Program-made: the position numbers and the translations under genes | The notes under the pieces: generated by a model | The model's database searches: none | What the model was told of the DNA's origin: nothing | What the model saw: the letters and a program-made list of their open reading frames with translations, nothing else | In this document: positions 15,517 to 23,937 of the stretch, piece after piece | How the letters are laid out: each line of letters begins with the position of its first letter | How positions within the stretch are numbered: position 1 is the stretch's first letter | Origin: Prevotellaceae bacterium UBA1726 | Lineage (GTDB): Bacteria > Bacteroidota > Bacteroidia > Bacteroidales > Bacteroidaceae | Reading direction: 5' to 3' | DNA length: 28,330 nucleotides | Assembly (NCBI GenBank): GCA_002316005.1 | Contig: DCIM01000075.1 | Span: forward strand, 1-28,330

Positions 15517-16350
15517 ATGGAAGAAGAGAAAAAATATGGTGCCGCAGAATGTGGTGATTGCAATACATGTGGCAAATGCGATGAGATGACTCAGCAGGAT
15601 GAAACTTCTGAATTTGATGCGGCTGTGCGTGCAGCAGCTTCTAAAGAGCGTAATTCTTTCGAGAAGAATCTTACTCGTGTGTTGAAGTCGCAGGCTTACG
15701 ATAATGCCAATGCCATGCAGTCAGCACCACAGCACGAAACGTTCAAGCGTAATGCGGTAGCTCGTCCTGTTACTCCAGAATATGAGGGTGCACAACTCAA
15801 TCATGACGGTTTGTCGCTTTATACTCTTATTATCTATTCAGAAAACTTTGCCGGTATTCTGAATCAGATTACGGCTGTGTTTACGCGTCGACAGGTAAAT
15901 ATCGAATCGCTTAATGTATGTGCGAGTTCAACTCCTGGTGTACATAAGTATACCATTACCTGTTACTGTAAGCCTGATATGGCTGAGATGCTTTGCAAGC
16001 AGATAGAGAAGAAGATAGATGTTCTTCAGGCTAACTGTTTCATTGATGATGAGATATTCATTCTCGAGACATCTCTTTTGAAACTCTCAACACCAAATGT
16101 AATCGCAAATCCAGAGGTAAGTCGTGTGATTCGTCGTCATGATGCGCATATCGTTGAGGTAAACCCAACATATACTATTGTTGAGAAGACTGGCATAACA
16201 AATGATGTGATAGGTCTTTTTGATACATTGAATGATCTTGACTGTGTTCTTCAGTTTGTTCGTACTGGTCGTATTGCAGTTACAAAGTCATGCATCGAAC
16301 GCCTTGATCAGTATCTTACTAAGCGCGAGGCGGAAAAGAATAAGGCATAG
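15517..16350 (+). CDS. ilvN: Acetolactate synthase small (regulatory) subunit with Cys-rich N-terminal extension
   Basis: 277 residues. The core (about 98-277) is a standard IlvN/IlvH: an ACT domain beginning LSLYTLIIYSENFAGILNQI, which binds valine for feedback inhibition, with VNIESLNV following, then the C-terminal domain that activates IlvB. About 97 residues precede the core. They hold a CxxCxxCxxC cluster (C12, C15, C18, C21), an acidic/helical stretch (25-60) and a low-complexity linker. The ATG lies 8 nt after the ilvB stop, and the frame is open from there with neighbour-like codons, so the extension is probably translated. Usual small subunits are about 160-190 residues. The four cysteines could bind zinc or an Fe-S cluster; this is not shown. 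Confidence 0.93.
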   Translation: MEEEKKYGAAECGDCNTCGKCDEMTQQDETSEFDAAVRAAASKERNSFEKNLTRVLKSQAYDNANAMQSAPQHETFKRNAVARPVTPEYEGAQLNHDGLSLYTLIIYSENFAGILNQITAVFTRRQVNIESLNVCASSTPGVHKYTITCYCKPDMAEMLCKQIEKKIDVLQANCFIDDEIFILETSLLKLSTPNVIANPEVSRVIRRHDAHIVEVNPTYTIVEKTGITNDVIGLFDTLNDLDCVLQFVRTGRIAVTKSCIERLDQYLTKREAEKNKA

Positions 16351-16378
16351 CCCTTAAATAGATAGAAGTTACGGATAT

Positions 16379-17146
16379 ATGGAATTACCAAAAGTAGGAC
16401 GCTACAAAAACCTTGCCGAACCGTTCCATTGTGATGTAAACAAGGAATTGTTCATTGGTCATCTTGGAAATCATCTTCTTAATGCAGCTGATTTCCATAG
16501 CAACGACCGTGGTTTTGGCATGGTTTATCTCCAGACAATTCATAAAACATGGGTTTTGTCGCGCCTTGTTATTGAAATGGAGGAGATGCCTCGTATCTAC
16601 GATGAGTTCTATGTGGAAACTTGGGTAGAAAATGCCCTTCGCTACTTTACGAATCGTAATTTCCGTGTTGAGGGAAAAGATGGTAAGACACTTGGTTATG
16701 GTCGTTCCGTTTGGGCAATGATTGATACCGATAGTCGTCAGCCGACAAATATCTTTGATGTTAGAGATGGCGAGATAGAAAAATGGGTGGAAACAGAGAA
16801 AGTCAATCCTACCACTCGTCCTTCTCGTGTTAAGATGTCACAAGACGCTATTCTTGTCGGTGAATATGTAGCTCGTTATAGTGATGTAGATATTAATGGC
16901 CATGTTAATTCTGTGAAGTCGATTGAACATGTACTCGATCTTTTCCCAATGGAGAAGTATCAGACTCATTTCATACGTAGATTCGACATCGCCTATGTTG
17001 CTGAGAGCCATTCGGGCGATACACTTCGCTTCTACAAAGAGGCTGGCAACGAACAAGAAGAGTGGCTTATAAAAATAAATAAGGTGAATGCTGACGGCAC
17101 AGAGACAGAATGCGTCCGCTCTATGGTTCACTTCGTAAAGAGATAA
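16379..17146 (+). CDS. Acyl-ACP thioesterase (FatA/FatB-like)
   Basis: 255 residues, a double hot-dog protein. Hydrolyses acyl-acyl carrier protein to free fatty acid and ACP in the cytosol. The first hot-dog spans about 15-135 (ADFHSNDRGFGMVYLQ at 37-52; YFTNRNFRVEG at 89-99). The second starts near 155 and carries the family motif YSDVDINGHVNS (167-178), with D171, N173 and H175 at the positions of plant FatB active-site residues as I remember them. It lies inside the ilv operon, 28 nt after ilvN and 32 nt before ilvC; I recall the same placement in Bacteroides. A link to branched-chain fatty acids, whose primers come from the Val/Leu/Ile pathway, is a plausible inference. Confidence 0.9.
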   Translation: MELPKVGRYKNLAEPFHCDVNKELFIGHLGNHLLNAADFHSNDRGFGMVYLQTIHKTWVLSRLVIEMEEMPRIYDEFYVETWVENALRYFTNRNFRVEGKDGKTLGYGRSVWAMIDTDSRQPTNIFDVRDGEIEKWVETEKVNPTTRPSRVKMSQDAILVGEYVARYSDVDINGHVNSVKSIEHVLDLFPMEKYQTHFIRRFDIAYVAESHSGDTLRFYKEAGNEQEEWLIKINKVNADGTETECVRSMVHFVKR

Positions 17147-17178
17147 TACAAGTTTTATATTTAATACATTAAAAAATT

Positions 17179-18222
17179 ATGGCAAAGATGAATTTTGGTG
17201 GCGTTATCGAAGAGGTAATGACCCGCGAAGAATTCCCACTTGAGAAGGCTCGTGAGATTCTTAAGGATGAAACAATTGCAGTTATCGGTTATGGTGTACA
17301 GGGTCCTGGTCAGGCTTGTAACCTTCGTGACAATGGCTTCAATGTTATCGTTGGCCAACGTCAGGGTAAGACCTACGAGAAGGCTGTAAACGACGGTTGG
17401 GTTCCTGGTGAGACATTGTTCTCAATCGAGGAGGCTGCAACAAAGGCTACTATCGTTATGTGTCTGCTTTCTGATGCAGCAGTAATGTCTGTATGGCCAA
17501 CACTTAAGACTTGCCTCAAGCCTGGTGATGCTCTTTATTTCTCACATGGTTTTGCAATCACATGGAACGATCGTACAGGTTGTGTACCTCAGGAGGATAT
17601 TGATGTTATCATGGTTGCTCCTAAGGGTTCGGGTACTTCACTCCGTACTATGTTCCTCGAGGGTCGTGGTTTGAACTCTTCATATGCTGTATATCAGGAT
17701 TACACAGGCAAGGCTCTTGATCGTACACTTGCGCTCGGTATCGGTATTGGTTCTGGTTACTTGTTCGAGACTACATTCCAGCGTGAGGCAACTTCTGACC
17801 TTACTGGTGAACGTGGTTCTTTGATGGGTGCTATTCAGGGTCTTCTCCTTGCTCAGTATGAGGTTCTCCGTGAGAACGGCCACACTCCATCTGAGGCATT
17901 CAACGAGACAGTAGAGGAGCTCACACAGTCGCTTATGCCTCTTTTCGCTCAGAAGGGTATGGACTGGATGTACGCTAACTGTTCTACAACAGCTCAGCGT
18001 GGTGCTCTTGATTGGATGGGTCCTTTCCATGATGCATGCAAGCCAGTTGTTGAGAAGCTCTATGCTTCTGTAAAGTGTGGTAATGAGGCTCAGATCTCTA
18101 TTGATGCTAACTCAAAGCCAGACTATCGTGTTGGTCTTGAGAAGGAACTCGCTGCTCTTCGTGAGTCTGAGATGTGGCGTACAGCAGAGACTGTTCGTCA
18201 GCTTCGTCCTGAGAACAACTAA
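17179..18222 (+). CDS. ilvC: Ketol-acid reductoisomerase IlvC
   Basis: 347 residues. Isomerises and reduces acetolactate or acetohydroxybutyrate with NAD(P)H and Mg, the second common step of valine and isoleucine synthesis. The dinucleotide-binding loop is VIGYGVQGPGQACNLRDNG (35-53). The C-terminal knotted domain carries the Mg-ligand helix ERGSLMGAIQGLL and TTAQRGALDW. Length and the GPGQA variant are those of the Bacteroidetes form rather than the class II E. coli protein of about 490 residues. It is last in the operon, with a strong terminator after it. Confidence 0.97.
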   Translation: MAKMNFGGVIEEVMTREEFPLEKAREILKDETIAVIGYGVQGPGQACNLRDNGFNVIVGQRQGKTYEKAVNDGWVPGETLFSIEEAATKATIVMCLLSDAAVMSVWPTLKTCLKPGDALYFSHGFAITWNDRTGCVPQEDIDVIMVAPKGSGTSLRTMFLEGRGLNSSYAVYQDYTGKALDRTLALGIGIGSGYLFETTFQREATSDLTGERGSLMGAIQGLLLAQYEVLRENGHTPSEAFNETVEELTQSLMPLFAQKGMDWMYANCSTTAQRGALDWMGPFHDACKPVVEKLYASVKCGNEAQISIDANSKPDYRVGLEKELAALRESEMWRTAETVRQLRPENN

Positions 18223-18254
18223 TTCATAAGAAGTTAAAAAACTTCAAATAGAAG

Positions 18255-18291
18255 GGTAGGTAACCATAAGGTTGCCTACCTTTTGTTTTTT
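18255..18291 (+). terminator. Intrinsic terminator of the ilv operon
   Basis: GGTAGGTAACC (18255-18265) pairs over 11 positions, one G-U, with GGTTGCCTACC (18270-18280) around the tetraloop ATAA, followed by TTTTGTTTTTTT. It lies 32 nt after the ilvC stop. Confidence 0.93.
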
Positions 18292-18297
18292 TATTTG

Positions 18298-18305
18298 TAC
18301 TTTTG
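18298..18305 (+). promoter_or_regulatory. Possible -7 box of the GH110 gene
   Basis: TACTTTTG fits TAnnTTTG and is 18 bp before the ATG. The only TTTG upstream (18282-18285) is 12 nt away, not 20, and lies in the ilv terminator's U-run, so the -33 element is doubtful. Confidence 0.4.
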
Positions 18306-18323
18306 CATATCAAATAATATTAT

Positions 18324-20150
18324 ATGAAATTGCGTAGTTTTTTCTCTCTATTATTCTTTGCATGTGTATCTGTTGTTGATGCTCAGACTCTCAACGCAAT
18401 CGACTTTGGGCTTGTTCCAAATAATCAATTACAAGATGCTTCACCAATCCTCAGGCAGATGTGCGACTCTGCCCGTGTGCTGTCGCAAAAGGGCAAGAAG
18501 GTAAAGATTCAGTTGGAGAAGGGAAAGTATTATTTCCATCCAGATAAGGCGAGCGAGCGTGTTTATTACGTCTCTAATCATGACCAGCCAAATCCAAAGA
18601 AGGTGGGTATTGCATTAGAGAACCTTAAGAATGTCACTTTCGAAGGAAATGGGGCTGACTTGCTTTTCTATGGGCAGATGATGCCAATGTCGCTTGTCGG
18701 CAGTACTGATTGCACTCTGCGCAACTTCAGCATAGACTTTGTCACACCTCATCTTGCTCAGGCTGAGATAGTGGCAAACGATGGCCAGAGCATCTCCTAC
18801 AAGATGGCGTCTTGGGATAAGTGGGAAATAAAAGACAGCGTACTCTATTATAATGGCGATGGTTGGCGTTATCATGCCGATTGGGCTATAGCATTTGATG
18901 GCGAAACGAGACACCTTATCCCTGAAACATCTGATTTGTATGTCGTAACTAAGCATCTGACAGAAAAAGACGGCATTCTAACTGCAAAAGGATGGAAAGA
19001 CAATCGCTTGACTGTCGGCACTCGTTTGGCTATGCGTACATGGAATCGTCCGGCCCCTGGATTGTTTATGGCTGATGATATTCGTACAAAAATCAAGAAT
19101 GTGAAAATGCATTACGCGGAAGGTATGGGTCTTCTTGCTCAGATGTGTGAAGATATTGATATTGATGGGTTCTCTGTTTGTCTACGTGGAGATGACGATC
19201 CTCGATACTTTACCACTCAGGCTGATGCGACACATTTCTCTGGTTGCAAGGGATTGATTCGCGAACGCAATGGTTTGTATGAAGGAATGATGGATGATGC
19301 CATAAATGTTCATGGAACATATCTGAAGGTAGTCGAGCGTGTTGACGACCATACTTTAATTGGCCAGTATATGCACGAACAGTCATACGGATTCCGTTGG
19401 GGAGAGGTCGGCGATACTGTACAGTTTATTCAGTCGAACACCATGGAACTGACAGGTGGAAAATGTCATATTAGCAAGATTTCCCCTATAGACAAACAGA
19501 TAAATCAAGGCGTTACTCAATTCTGTATAACTTTCACAGAGACAATACCTTATGATGTGAATCCAGATTGTGGCGTGTATGGAATTGAGAATCTCACATG
19601 GACACCTCGGGTGATTTTTGAGAATAACATAATTCGTAATAACAGAGCTCGAGGTTCATTGTTCAGTACCCCAAGAAAAGTTATTGTACGCAATAATCTG
19701 TATGACCATACAAGTGGTTGTGCTATACTTCTGTGTGGCGATTGTAATGGATGGTTTGAGACAGGTGCATGCCGTGATGTGCTCATTGAGAAGAATCGCT
19801 TCATTAATGCCCTTACGATGCAATTTCAGTTCACCAATGCTGTTATTTCCATCTATCCGGAGATTCCTGATCTTAAACATCAGCAGAAGTATTTCCATAG
19901 TGGTATTGTGATTCGCAATAATCTTTTTGAAACTTTCGACCGTCCATTGCTTTATGCGAAATCTGTTGATGGATTGAAATTCGTTGACAACAAGGTTGTT
20001 TTCAATCATGATTTTGAACCAATCCATTGGAATAATCATTGTTTCTGGTTGCAAAGGGTGAATAACTTTGATTTGAAAGGAACAAAGGTCGTTGGTTCTG
20101 ACGAGGACATTGAAAAGGATGTGGTAACATATATAGAATTACCACAGTAA
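18324..20150 (+). CDS. Secreted GH110 alpha-1,3-galactosidase
   Basis: 608 residues with a signal peptide (1-20, cleavage likely after VVDA). GH110 enzymes are inverting exo-alpha-1,3-galactosidases that remove galactose from blood-group B and related glycans; the fold is a right-handed beta-helix, seen here as repeated NVTFEGN / NNIIRNN / KVIVRNNLYD strands. The acidic residues fit the family: D301 in QADATHF and the pair D324-D325 in GMMDDAINVHGTY. Their spacing of 23 and 24 equals that of the three catalytic-site Asp residues (321, 344, 345) I recall for a marine GH110. Linkage specificity (branched B antigen only, or also linear Gal-alpha-1,3-Gal) cannot be decided. It is 22 nt before a secreted retropepsin-like gene. 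Confidence 0.88.
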   Translation: MKLRSFFSLLFFACVSVVDAQTLNAIDFGLVPNNQLQDASPILRQMCDSARVLSQKGKKVKIQLEKGKYYFHPDKASERVYYVSNHDQPNPKKVGIALENLKNVTFEGNGADLLFYGQMMPMSLVGSTDCTLRNFSIDFVTPHLAQAEIVANDGQSISYKMASWDKWEIKDSVLYYNGDGWRYHADWAIAFDGETRHLIPETSDLYVVTKHLTEKDGILTAKGWKDNRLTVGTRLAMRTWNRPAPGLFMADDIRTKIKNVKMHYAEGMGLLAQMCEDIDIDGFSVCLRGDDDPRYFTTQADATHFSGCKGLIRERNGLYEGMMDDAINVHGTYLKVVERVDDHTLIGQYMHEQSYGFRWGEVGDTVQFIQSNTMELTGGKCHISKISPIDKQINQGVTQFCITFTETIPYDVNPDCGVYGIENLTWTPRVIFENNIIRNNRARGSLFSTPRKVIVRNNLYDHTSGCAILLCGDCNGWFETGACRDVLIEKNRFINALTMQFQFTNAVISIYPEIPDLKHQQKYFHSGIVIRNNLFETFDRPLLYAKSVDGLKFVDNKVVFNHDFEPIHWNNHCFWLQRVNNFDLKGTKVVGSDEDIEKDVVTYIELPQ

Positions 20151-20172
20151 AAGCTCTTGCAAAAGTCAACAA

Positions 20173-21348
20173 ATGATACGACAGATATTACTTTTCATTT
20201 TTGTTGCTTTTGGTGTGCTACCAATTTCAGCAAAGGAGAAAGTGAGTCAGGCAACACTTGATTCACTCTTCGAAGTTGGTGTGGGTATAGCCGAGCATGG
20301 AAGATTTGACAAGAGTAATGCCTATCTTGAAGCCTTGACCAAGGTATATAAGATGCCTTTGGTATTCAAATACAAGATATATAGCCGAATTGCAGTAAAC
20401 TATAACCTTGCTGGCGATTATCAAATGATGTACAAATATCTCAGCAAGTTCCGTTCTAAGGAAGAGTTGGCGCATCTGTATCCACTTACTCTTCTTCCAA
20501 GAGAGCAGATAGAAAGAAGTTATTACGATGTGACTGTACCATTTACAGTTGATTCTCTTTATAACGAGAAGAACTTTGGAGGATGCGAGATTAGCATTCC
20601 TGTTGAGATTGACGGTAAGGAGGAGATGTTCGTCATGGACAATGGAATGACAAAATATTCCACAGTTACAGAGAGTTTTGCCCAAGAACATGGCATCCGC
20701 CCGATAGGATATAACGGACAAACCTTTGGCACAATCAATGAGAGCTCTATGTGGCTTGGTATTGCCGATTCTATTAAGGTTGGGCGTTTGGTAATAAGAA
20801 ATCTGATATTCTGTGTCGTTCCTGATGATAATATAACAAGTTCTGTATTGAATTACAATGCATATCTTGGTGCAAATTTCTTTCGTCTGGTAGGAGAGAT
20901 GGTTTTTGATAATCGCCGACGAACAGTAACCTTCCCATTCATTCAACGGCCTCACCAATCAAACATGACGATAAATGCCCTTGGTGAACATTTTGCTGAA
21001 GTTGAACTTGATGGAAATAATCTATTGTTTCATTTTGACCTTGGTTACACTCAGACGAGCCTGACTTCAAACTATTACCAGCGATTCAAGACTGACATTG
21101 AGAAGAGTTGTCGTGCTGGTGCTGCTGTCGTGGGTGGAGTAGGAGGTACTAACACAATATTGGTGTATTACAAGAAACACCCGACTATATATTTCAATGG
21201 CGTCGCCTTCATGCCTCCGACAGTTCTGATTAATACTGTACGAGATCATAATGAAGGAAGTGAATACGGTAAATTGGGCAATGACTTCCTTTTGTCATAT
21301 CGCAGAGTGATTCTTAACCTTCAGCAGATGTATATGATGGTAGAATAG
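20173..21348 (+). CDS. Secreted retropepsin-like protein with altered catalytic motifs
   Basis: 391 residues with a signal peptide (1-20, ending near ISA-KEK). Residues about 25-110 are helical and TPR-like (two short helix pairs around AYLEALTKVYK and AGDYQMMYKYLSKF). Then come two retropepsin-like halves. The first has VEIDGKEEMFVMDNGMTKYST (D156), the second VELDGNNLLFHFDLGYTQTSL (D289). In active retropepsins the motif is D-T/S-G; here it is DNG and DLG. The aspartates and glycines are kept but both threonines are lost. The GAN(F)F / GKLGNDFL strands typical of the family follow each half. It probably shares a transcript with the GH110 gene. Catalytic activity is uncertain. Confidence 0.75.
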   Translation: MIRQILLFIFVAFGVLPISAKEKVSQATLDSLFEVGVGIAEHGRFDKSNAYLEALTKVYKMPLVFKYKIYSRIAVNYNLAGDYQMMYKYLSKFRSKEELAHLYPLTLLPREQIERSYYDVTVPFTVDSLYNEKNFGGCEISIPVEIDGKEEMFVMDNGMTKYSTVTESFAQEHGIRPIGYNGQTFGTINESSMWLGIADSIKVGRLVIRNLIFCVVPDDNITSSVLNYNAYLGANFFRLVGEMVFDNRRRTVTFPFIQRPHQSNMTINALGEHFAEVELDGNNLLFHFDLGYTQTSLTSNYYQRFKTDIEKSCRAGAAVVGGVGGTNTILVYYKKHPTIYFNGVAFMPPTVLINTVRDHNEGSEYGKLGNDFLLSYRRVILNLQQMYMMVE

Positions 21349-21371
21349 TTCTTTACGCGCGTACATTAATA

Positions 21372-21412
21372 AATACAGCATAACCTAATTAGAAGGCTAT
21401 GCTGTATTTTTT
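21372..21412. terminator. Terminator shared by convergent genes
   Basis: AATACAGCATA (21372-21382) and TATGCTGTATT (21398-21408) are perfect 11-bp inverted arms around a 15-nt loop. On the plus strand TTTTTT follows; on the minus strand ATTTATTAAT follows. It lies between the ends of the retropepsin-like gene and ansA, so it probably acts in both directions, best on plus. Confidence 0.88.
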
Positions 21413-21435
21413 ATCAGAGTATAAGCTTATGCTTT

Positions 21436-22464
21436 TTAGAGGGTAATCTCTCCGGCAAGCGATTTGTTCAGCTTATGGCGAATAATCTCCGGATCATCGT
21501 AGAGTGCTTGTAGGTGCATCAGCTTTGTTACAGCTGCTTCTACAGTACTGTCGTAACCGCTCACAACGCCTGCTTCCTTTAGATGATGACCTGTGTCGTA
21601 GCGTCCCATTTCCACTCTGCCGGCAGCACATTGAGTAACATTCACAATCGTAACACCCTTTTCTGTAGCCTCATGGAGAATCTTTTGTAGCCAAGGTTGC
21701 TGAGGAGCATTTCCACTACCAAAACTACGCATGACGATACCGCGAAGAGCAGGTACTGTCAGGAGATTGCAGATGAGCTTTTCCTGAATGCCAGGGAAAA
21801 GGCTGAATACAATGACATTTGGATCCATGTCAGGATGAACAATCAGCGGTTTGTCGTAATCAGGCACCAAGATATGGTGGTCGTGATAAACAAAACTAAC
21901 GCCAGCATCGCAGAGATGTGGGAAGTTATAAGAGTCGAAAGCCCTGAAACCATCAGCATTCTTCTTTGTACTTCTGTTTCCTCTAAGCAAGCGACCAGAG
22001 AAGTAGATACAAACCTCTGGCACCATTGGTCGGCCATCCTCGTTGCGTGCCGAAGCAAGCTCAATACTTGTGATAAGGTTTTCTTTTCCATCAGTACGCA
22101 ACTGACCGATTGGAAGTTGCGAACCTGTAAGAATTACCGGCTTTGTAAGGTTCTGGAGCATAAACGACAGAGCTGAGGCTGTATATGCCATTGTGTCAGT
22201 ACCATGAAGAATCACAAAACCATCATATTGCTCGTAACGCTCGGCAATGATTTTCACCAATCGCTTCCATAGTTCAGGTGACATGTCGCTTGAATCGATA
22301 GGAGGGTTGAATTGGTACACATCAATGTCGGTCTTAATATAGCGGAACTCTGTTATGCTCTGTCGCATCTGGTTGAAATCCAGAGGCTCGAGAGCACCCG
22401 TCACAGGACTTTTGCCCATGCCGATAGTACCACCTGTGTAGATTAAAAGAACCTTATTTGTCAT
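21436..22464 (-). CDS. ansA: L-asparaginase, type I (cytosolic)
   Basis: 342 residues. Hydrolyses L-asparagine to aspartate and ammonia. Active-site motifs: YTGGTIGM (9-16, first threonine T10), SSDMSP (58-63) and HGTDTMAYTASALSF (87-101, with T89/D90 as the second catalytic set). No signal peptide, which with the overall length supports the cytosolic low-affinity type I rather than the periplasmic type II. It begins 6 nt after the rlmD stop and ends the four-gene minus-strand run. Confidence 0.94.
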   Translation of the reverse strand: MTNKVLLIYTGGTIGMGKSPVTGALEPLDFNQMRQSITEFRYIKTDIDVYQFNPPIDSSDMSPELWKRLVKIIAERYEQYDGFVILHGTDTMAYTASALSFMLQNLTKPVILTGSQLPIGQLRTDGKENLITSIELASARNEDGRPMVPEVCIYFSGRLLRGNRSTKKNADGFRAFDSYNFPHLCDAGVSFVYHDHHILVPDYDKPLIVHPDMDPNVIVFSLFPGIQEKLICNLLTVPALRGIVMRSFGSGNAPQQPWLQKILHEATEKGVTIVNVTQCAAGRVEMGRYDTGHHLKEAGVVSGYDSTVEAAVTKLMHLQALYDDPEIIRHKLNKSLAGEITL

Positions 22465-22470
22465 AATTCG

Positions 22471-23934
22471 TTATCTTCTTTCTAATAATACCACATTCTC
22501 AACATGAGGAGTGTGAGGGAACATGTCAACAGGCTGGACAGCAACAACCTTGTAGTCGGCGTCCATCAACTGGAGGTCGCGTGCCTGGGTTGCAGGATTG
22601 CAACTTACATATACAATACGCTTTGGCTGTGCTCCAAGAATTACATTTATTACATCAGGATGCATACCTGCTCGAGGTGGGTCGGTGATGATGACATCCG
22701 GACGACCATGCTCTGCCACAAAGTCTTCGGTGAGGATGTCCTTCATGTCGCCAGCATAGAATAATGTATTCTCGATATTGTTTACCTGACTGTTAATCTT
22801 TGCATCCTCAATAGCCTCTGGCACATATTCAATACCAACAACTTTGCGAGCCTTCTTTGCTACGAAGTTGGCAATCGTTCCAGTACCTGTGTAGAGGTCG
22901 TAGACGAGTTCATTGCCTGAGAGGTTGGCAAATTCGCGAGCTACGCTGTAAAGATGGTATGCTTGTTCGGTATTTGTCTGATAGAAACTCTTAGGCCCAA
23001 CCTTGAACTTCAAATCTTCCATCAACTCGTAGATGAAGTCTGTGCCGTAGTAGGTGTTTACATCAAGGTCGCCGAAGGTGTCGTTGCACTTAGGGTTGTA
23101 AACCCACAGCAAAGAACTAATCTCTGGGAACTCTGTATGGATGGCTTCAAGAACCGACATCGCAGTTTCATGGTCAAACTGACTCATTGTTGCAACCTCT
23201 TCAGCAACAGCCTCTTTGTTGTTCTGAATCTGCTCTTTAGGACCAAACTGAACGATGAGCATCCACTCGCCACTCAAAGAATTACGCATCACGAGGTCGC
23301 GCAACAATCCATGCTGTGCACGAAGGTCGTAGAAGGTAATGTCGTGAGCCTTGGCATATTCGCTGATGAAGTTGCGAATGCGGTTGTTGAGGTCGTCCAT
23401 GAGATGGCACTTGCTTATTGGCAACACCTTGTCAAAAGCACCGGAAATGTGGAAACCGATACTTGGTTGGAAAGGAACACCCGCCTTCATCTCCTCGTCT
23501 GTGAGCCATTGCTTGCTTGAACAACCGAAATCAAGTTTGTTGCGGTACTCGAAAGTCTTCACCGAACCAAGAATCGGCTGACATTCTGGCAGTTCGATAT
23601 GACCAATGCGACGCAACTGTTGCATCACTTGGTTCTGCTTGAATTTCAACTGTTCCTCGTAAGGCAGATTCTGCCATTTGCAACCGCCACAGATGCCGAA
23701 ATGGGCACATTGTGGTTTGATTCGAAGAGGACTCTCCTCAATGAAGCGCGCTATGCGAGCCTCGCAGAATGAGTGCTTCTTGCGAGTCACCTGCAAATCG
23801 ACAACATCGCCCGGAACAGCCCATGGCACAAACACAACCATATCATTGACGCGAGCGAGAGCCTTGCCCTCAGCAGCAATATCCGTGATGGTTACATTTT
23901 CAAGTATTGGTAGAGATTTCTTTTTTCTTCCCAT
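22471..23934 (-). CDS. rlmD: 23S rRNA (uracil-5-)-methyltransferase RlmD-like
   Basis: 487 residues. SAM-dependent 5-methylation of a uracil in 23S rRNA (U1939 in E. coli numbering if the RlmD assignment is right). An N-terminal TRAM RNA-binding domain spans about 9-65. Fe-S ligands C76, C82 and C85 (CAHFGICGGC) and C176 (PISKCHLM) match the RumA pattern. The SAM motif is DLYTGTGTIANF, followed by ITDPPRAGMH, and the catalytic cysteine is C445 in VSCNPATQARDL. RlmCD or a tRNA TrmA-like activity cannot be excluded from sequence, but the cluster and TRAM domain favour RlmD. Gaps to neighbours are 3 and 6 nt. Confidence 0.92.
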   Translation of the reverse strand: MGRKKKSLPILENVTITDIAAEGKALARVNDMVVFVPWAVPGDVVDLQVTRKKHSFCEARIARFIEESPLRIKPQCAHFGICGGCKWQNLPYEEQLKFKQNQVMQQLRRIGHIELPECQPILGSVKTFEYRNKLDFGCSSKQWLTDEEMKAGVPFQPSIGFHISGAFDKVLPISKCHLMDDLNNRIRNFISEYAKAHDITFYDLRAQHGLLRDLVMRNSLSGEWMLIVQFGPKEQIQNNKEAVAEEVATMSQFDHETAMSVLEAIHTEFPEISSLLWVYNPKCNDTFGDLDVNTYYGTDFIYELMEDLKFKVGPKSFYQTNTEQAYHLYSVAREFANLSGNELVYDLYTGTGTIANFVAKKARKVVGIEYVPEAIEDAKINSQVNNIENTLFYAGDMKDILTEDFVAEHGRPDVIITDPPRAGMHPDVINVILGAQPKRIVYVSCNPATQARDLQLMDADYKVVAVQPVDMFPHTPHVENVVLLERR

Positions 23935-23937
23935 ATC

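Noticed and set aside
22954..23520. 188-residue open frame antisense to rlmD
   Set aside because: The rlmD frame carries all catalytic and Fe-S residues; the antisense frame shows no protein-like features.
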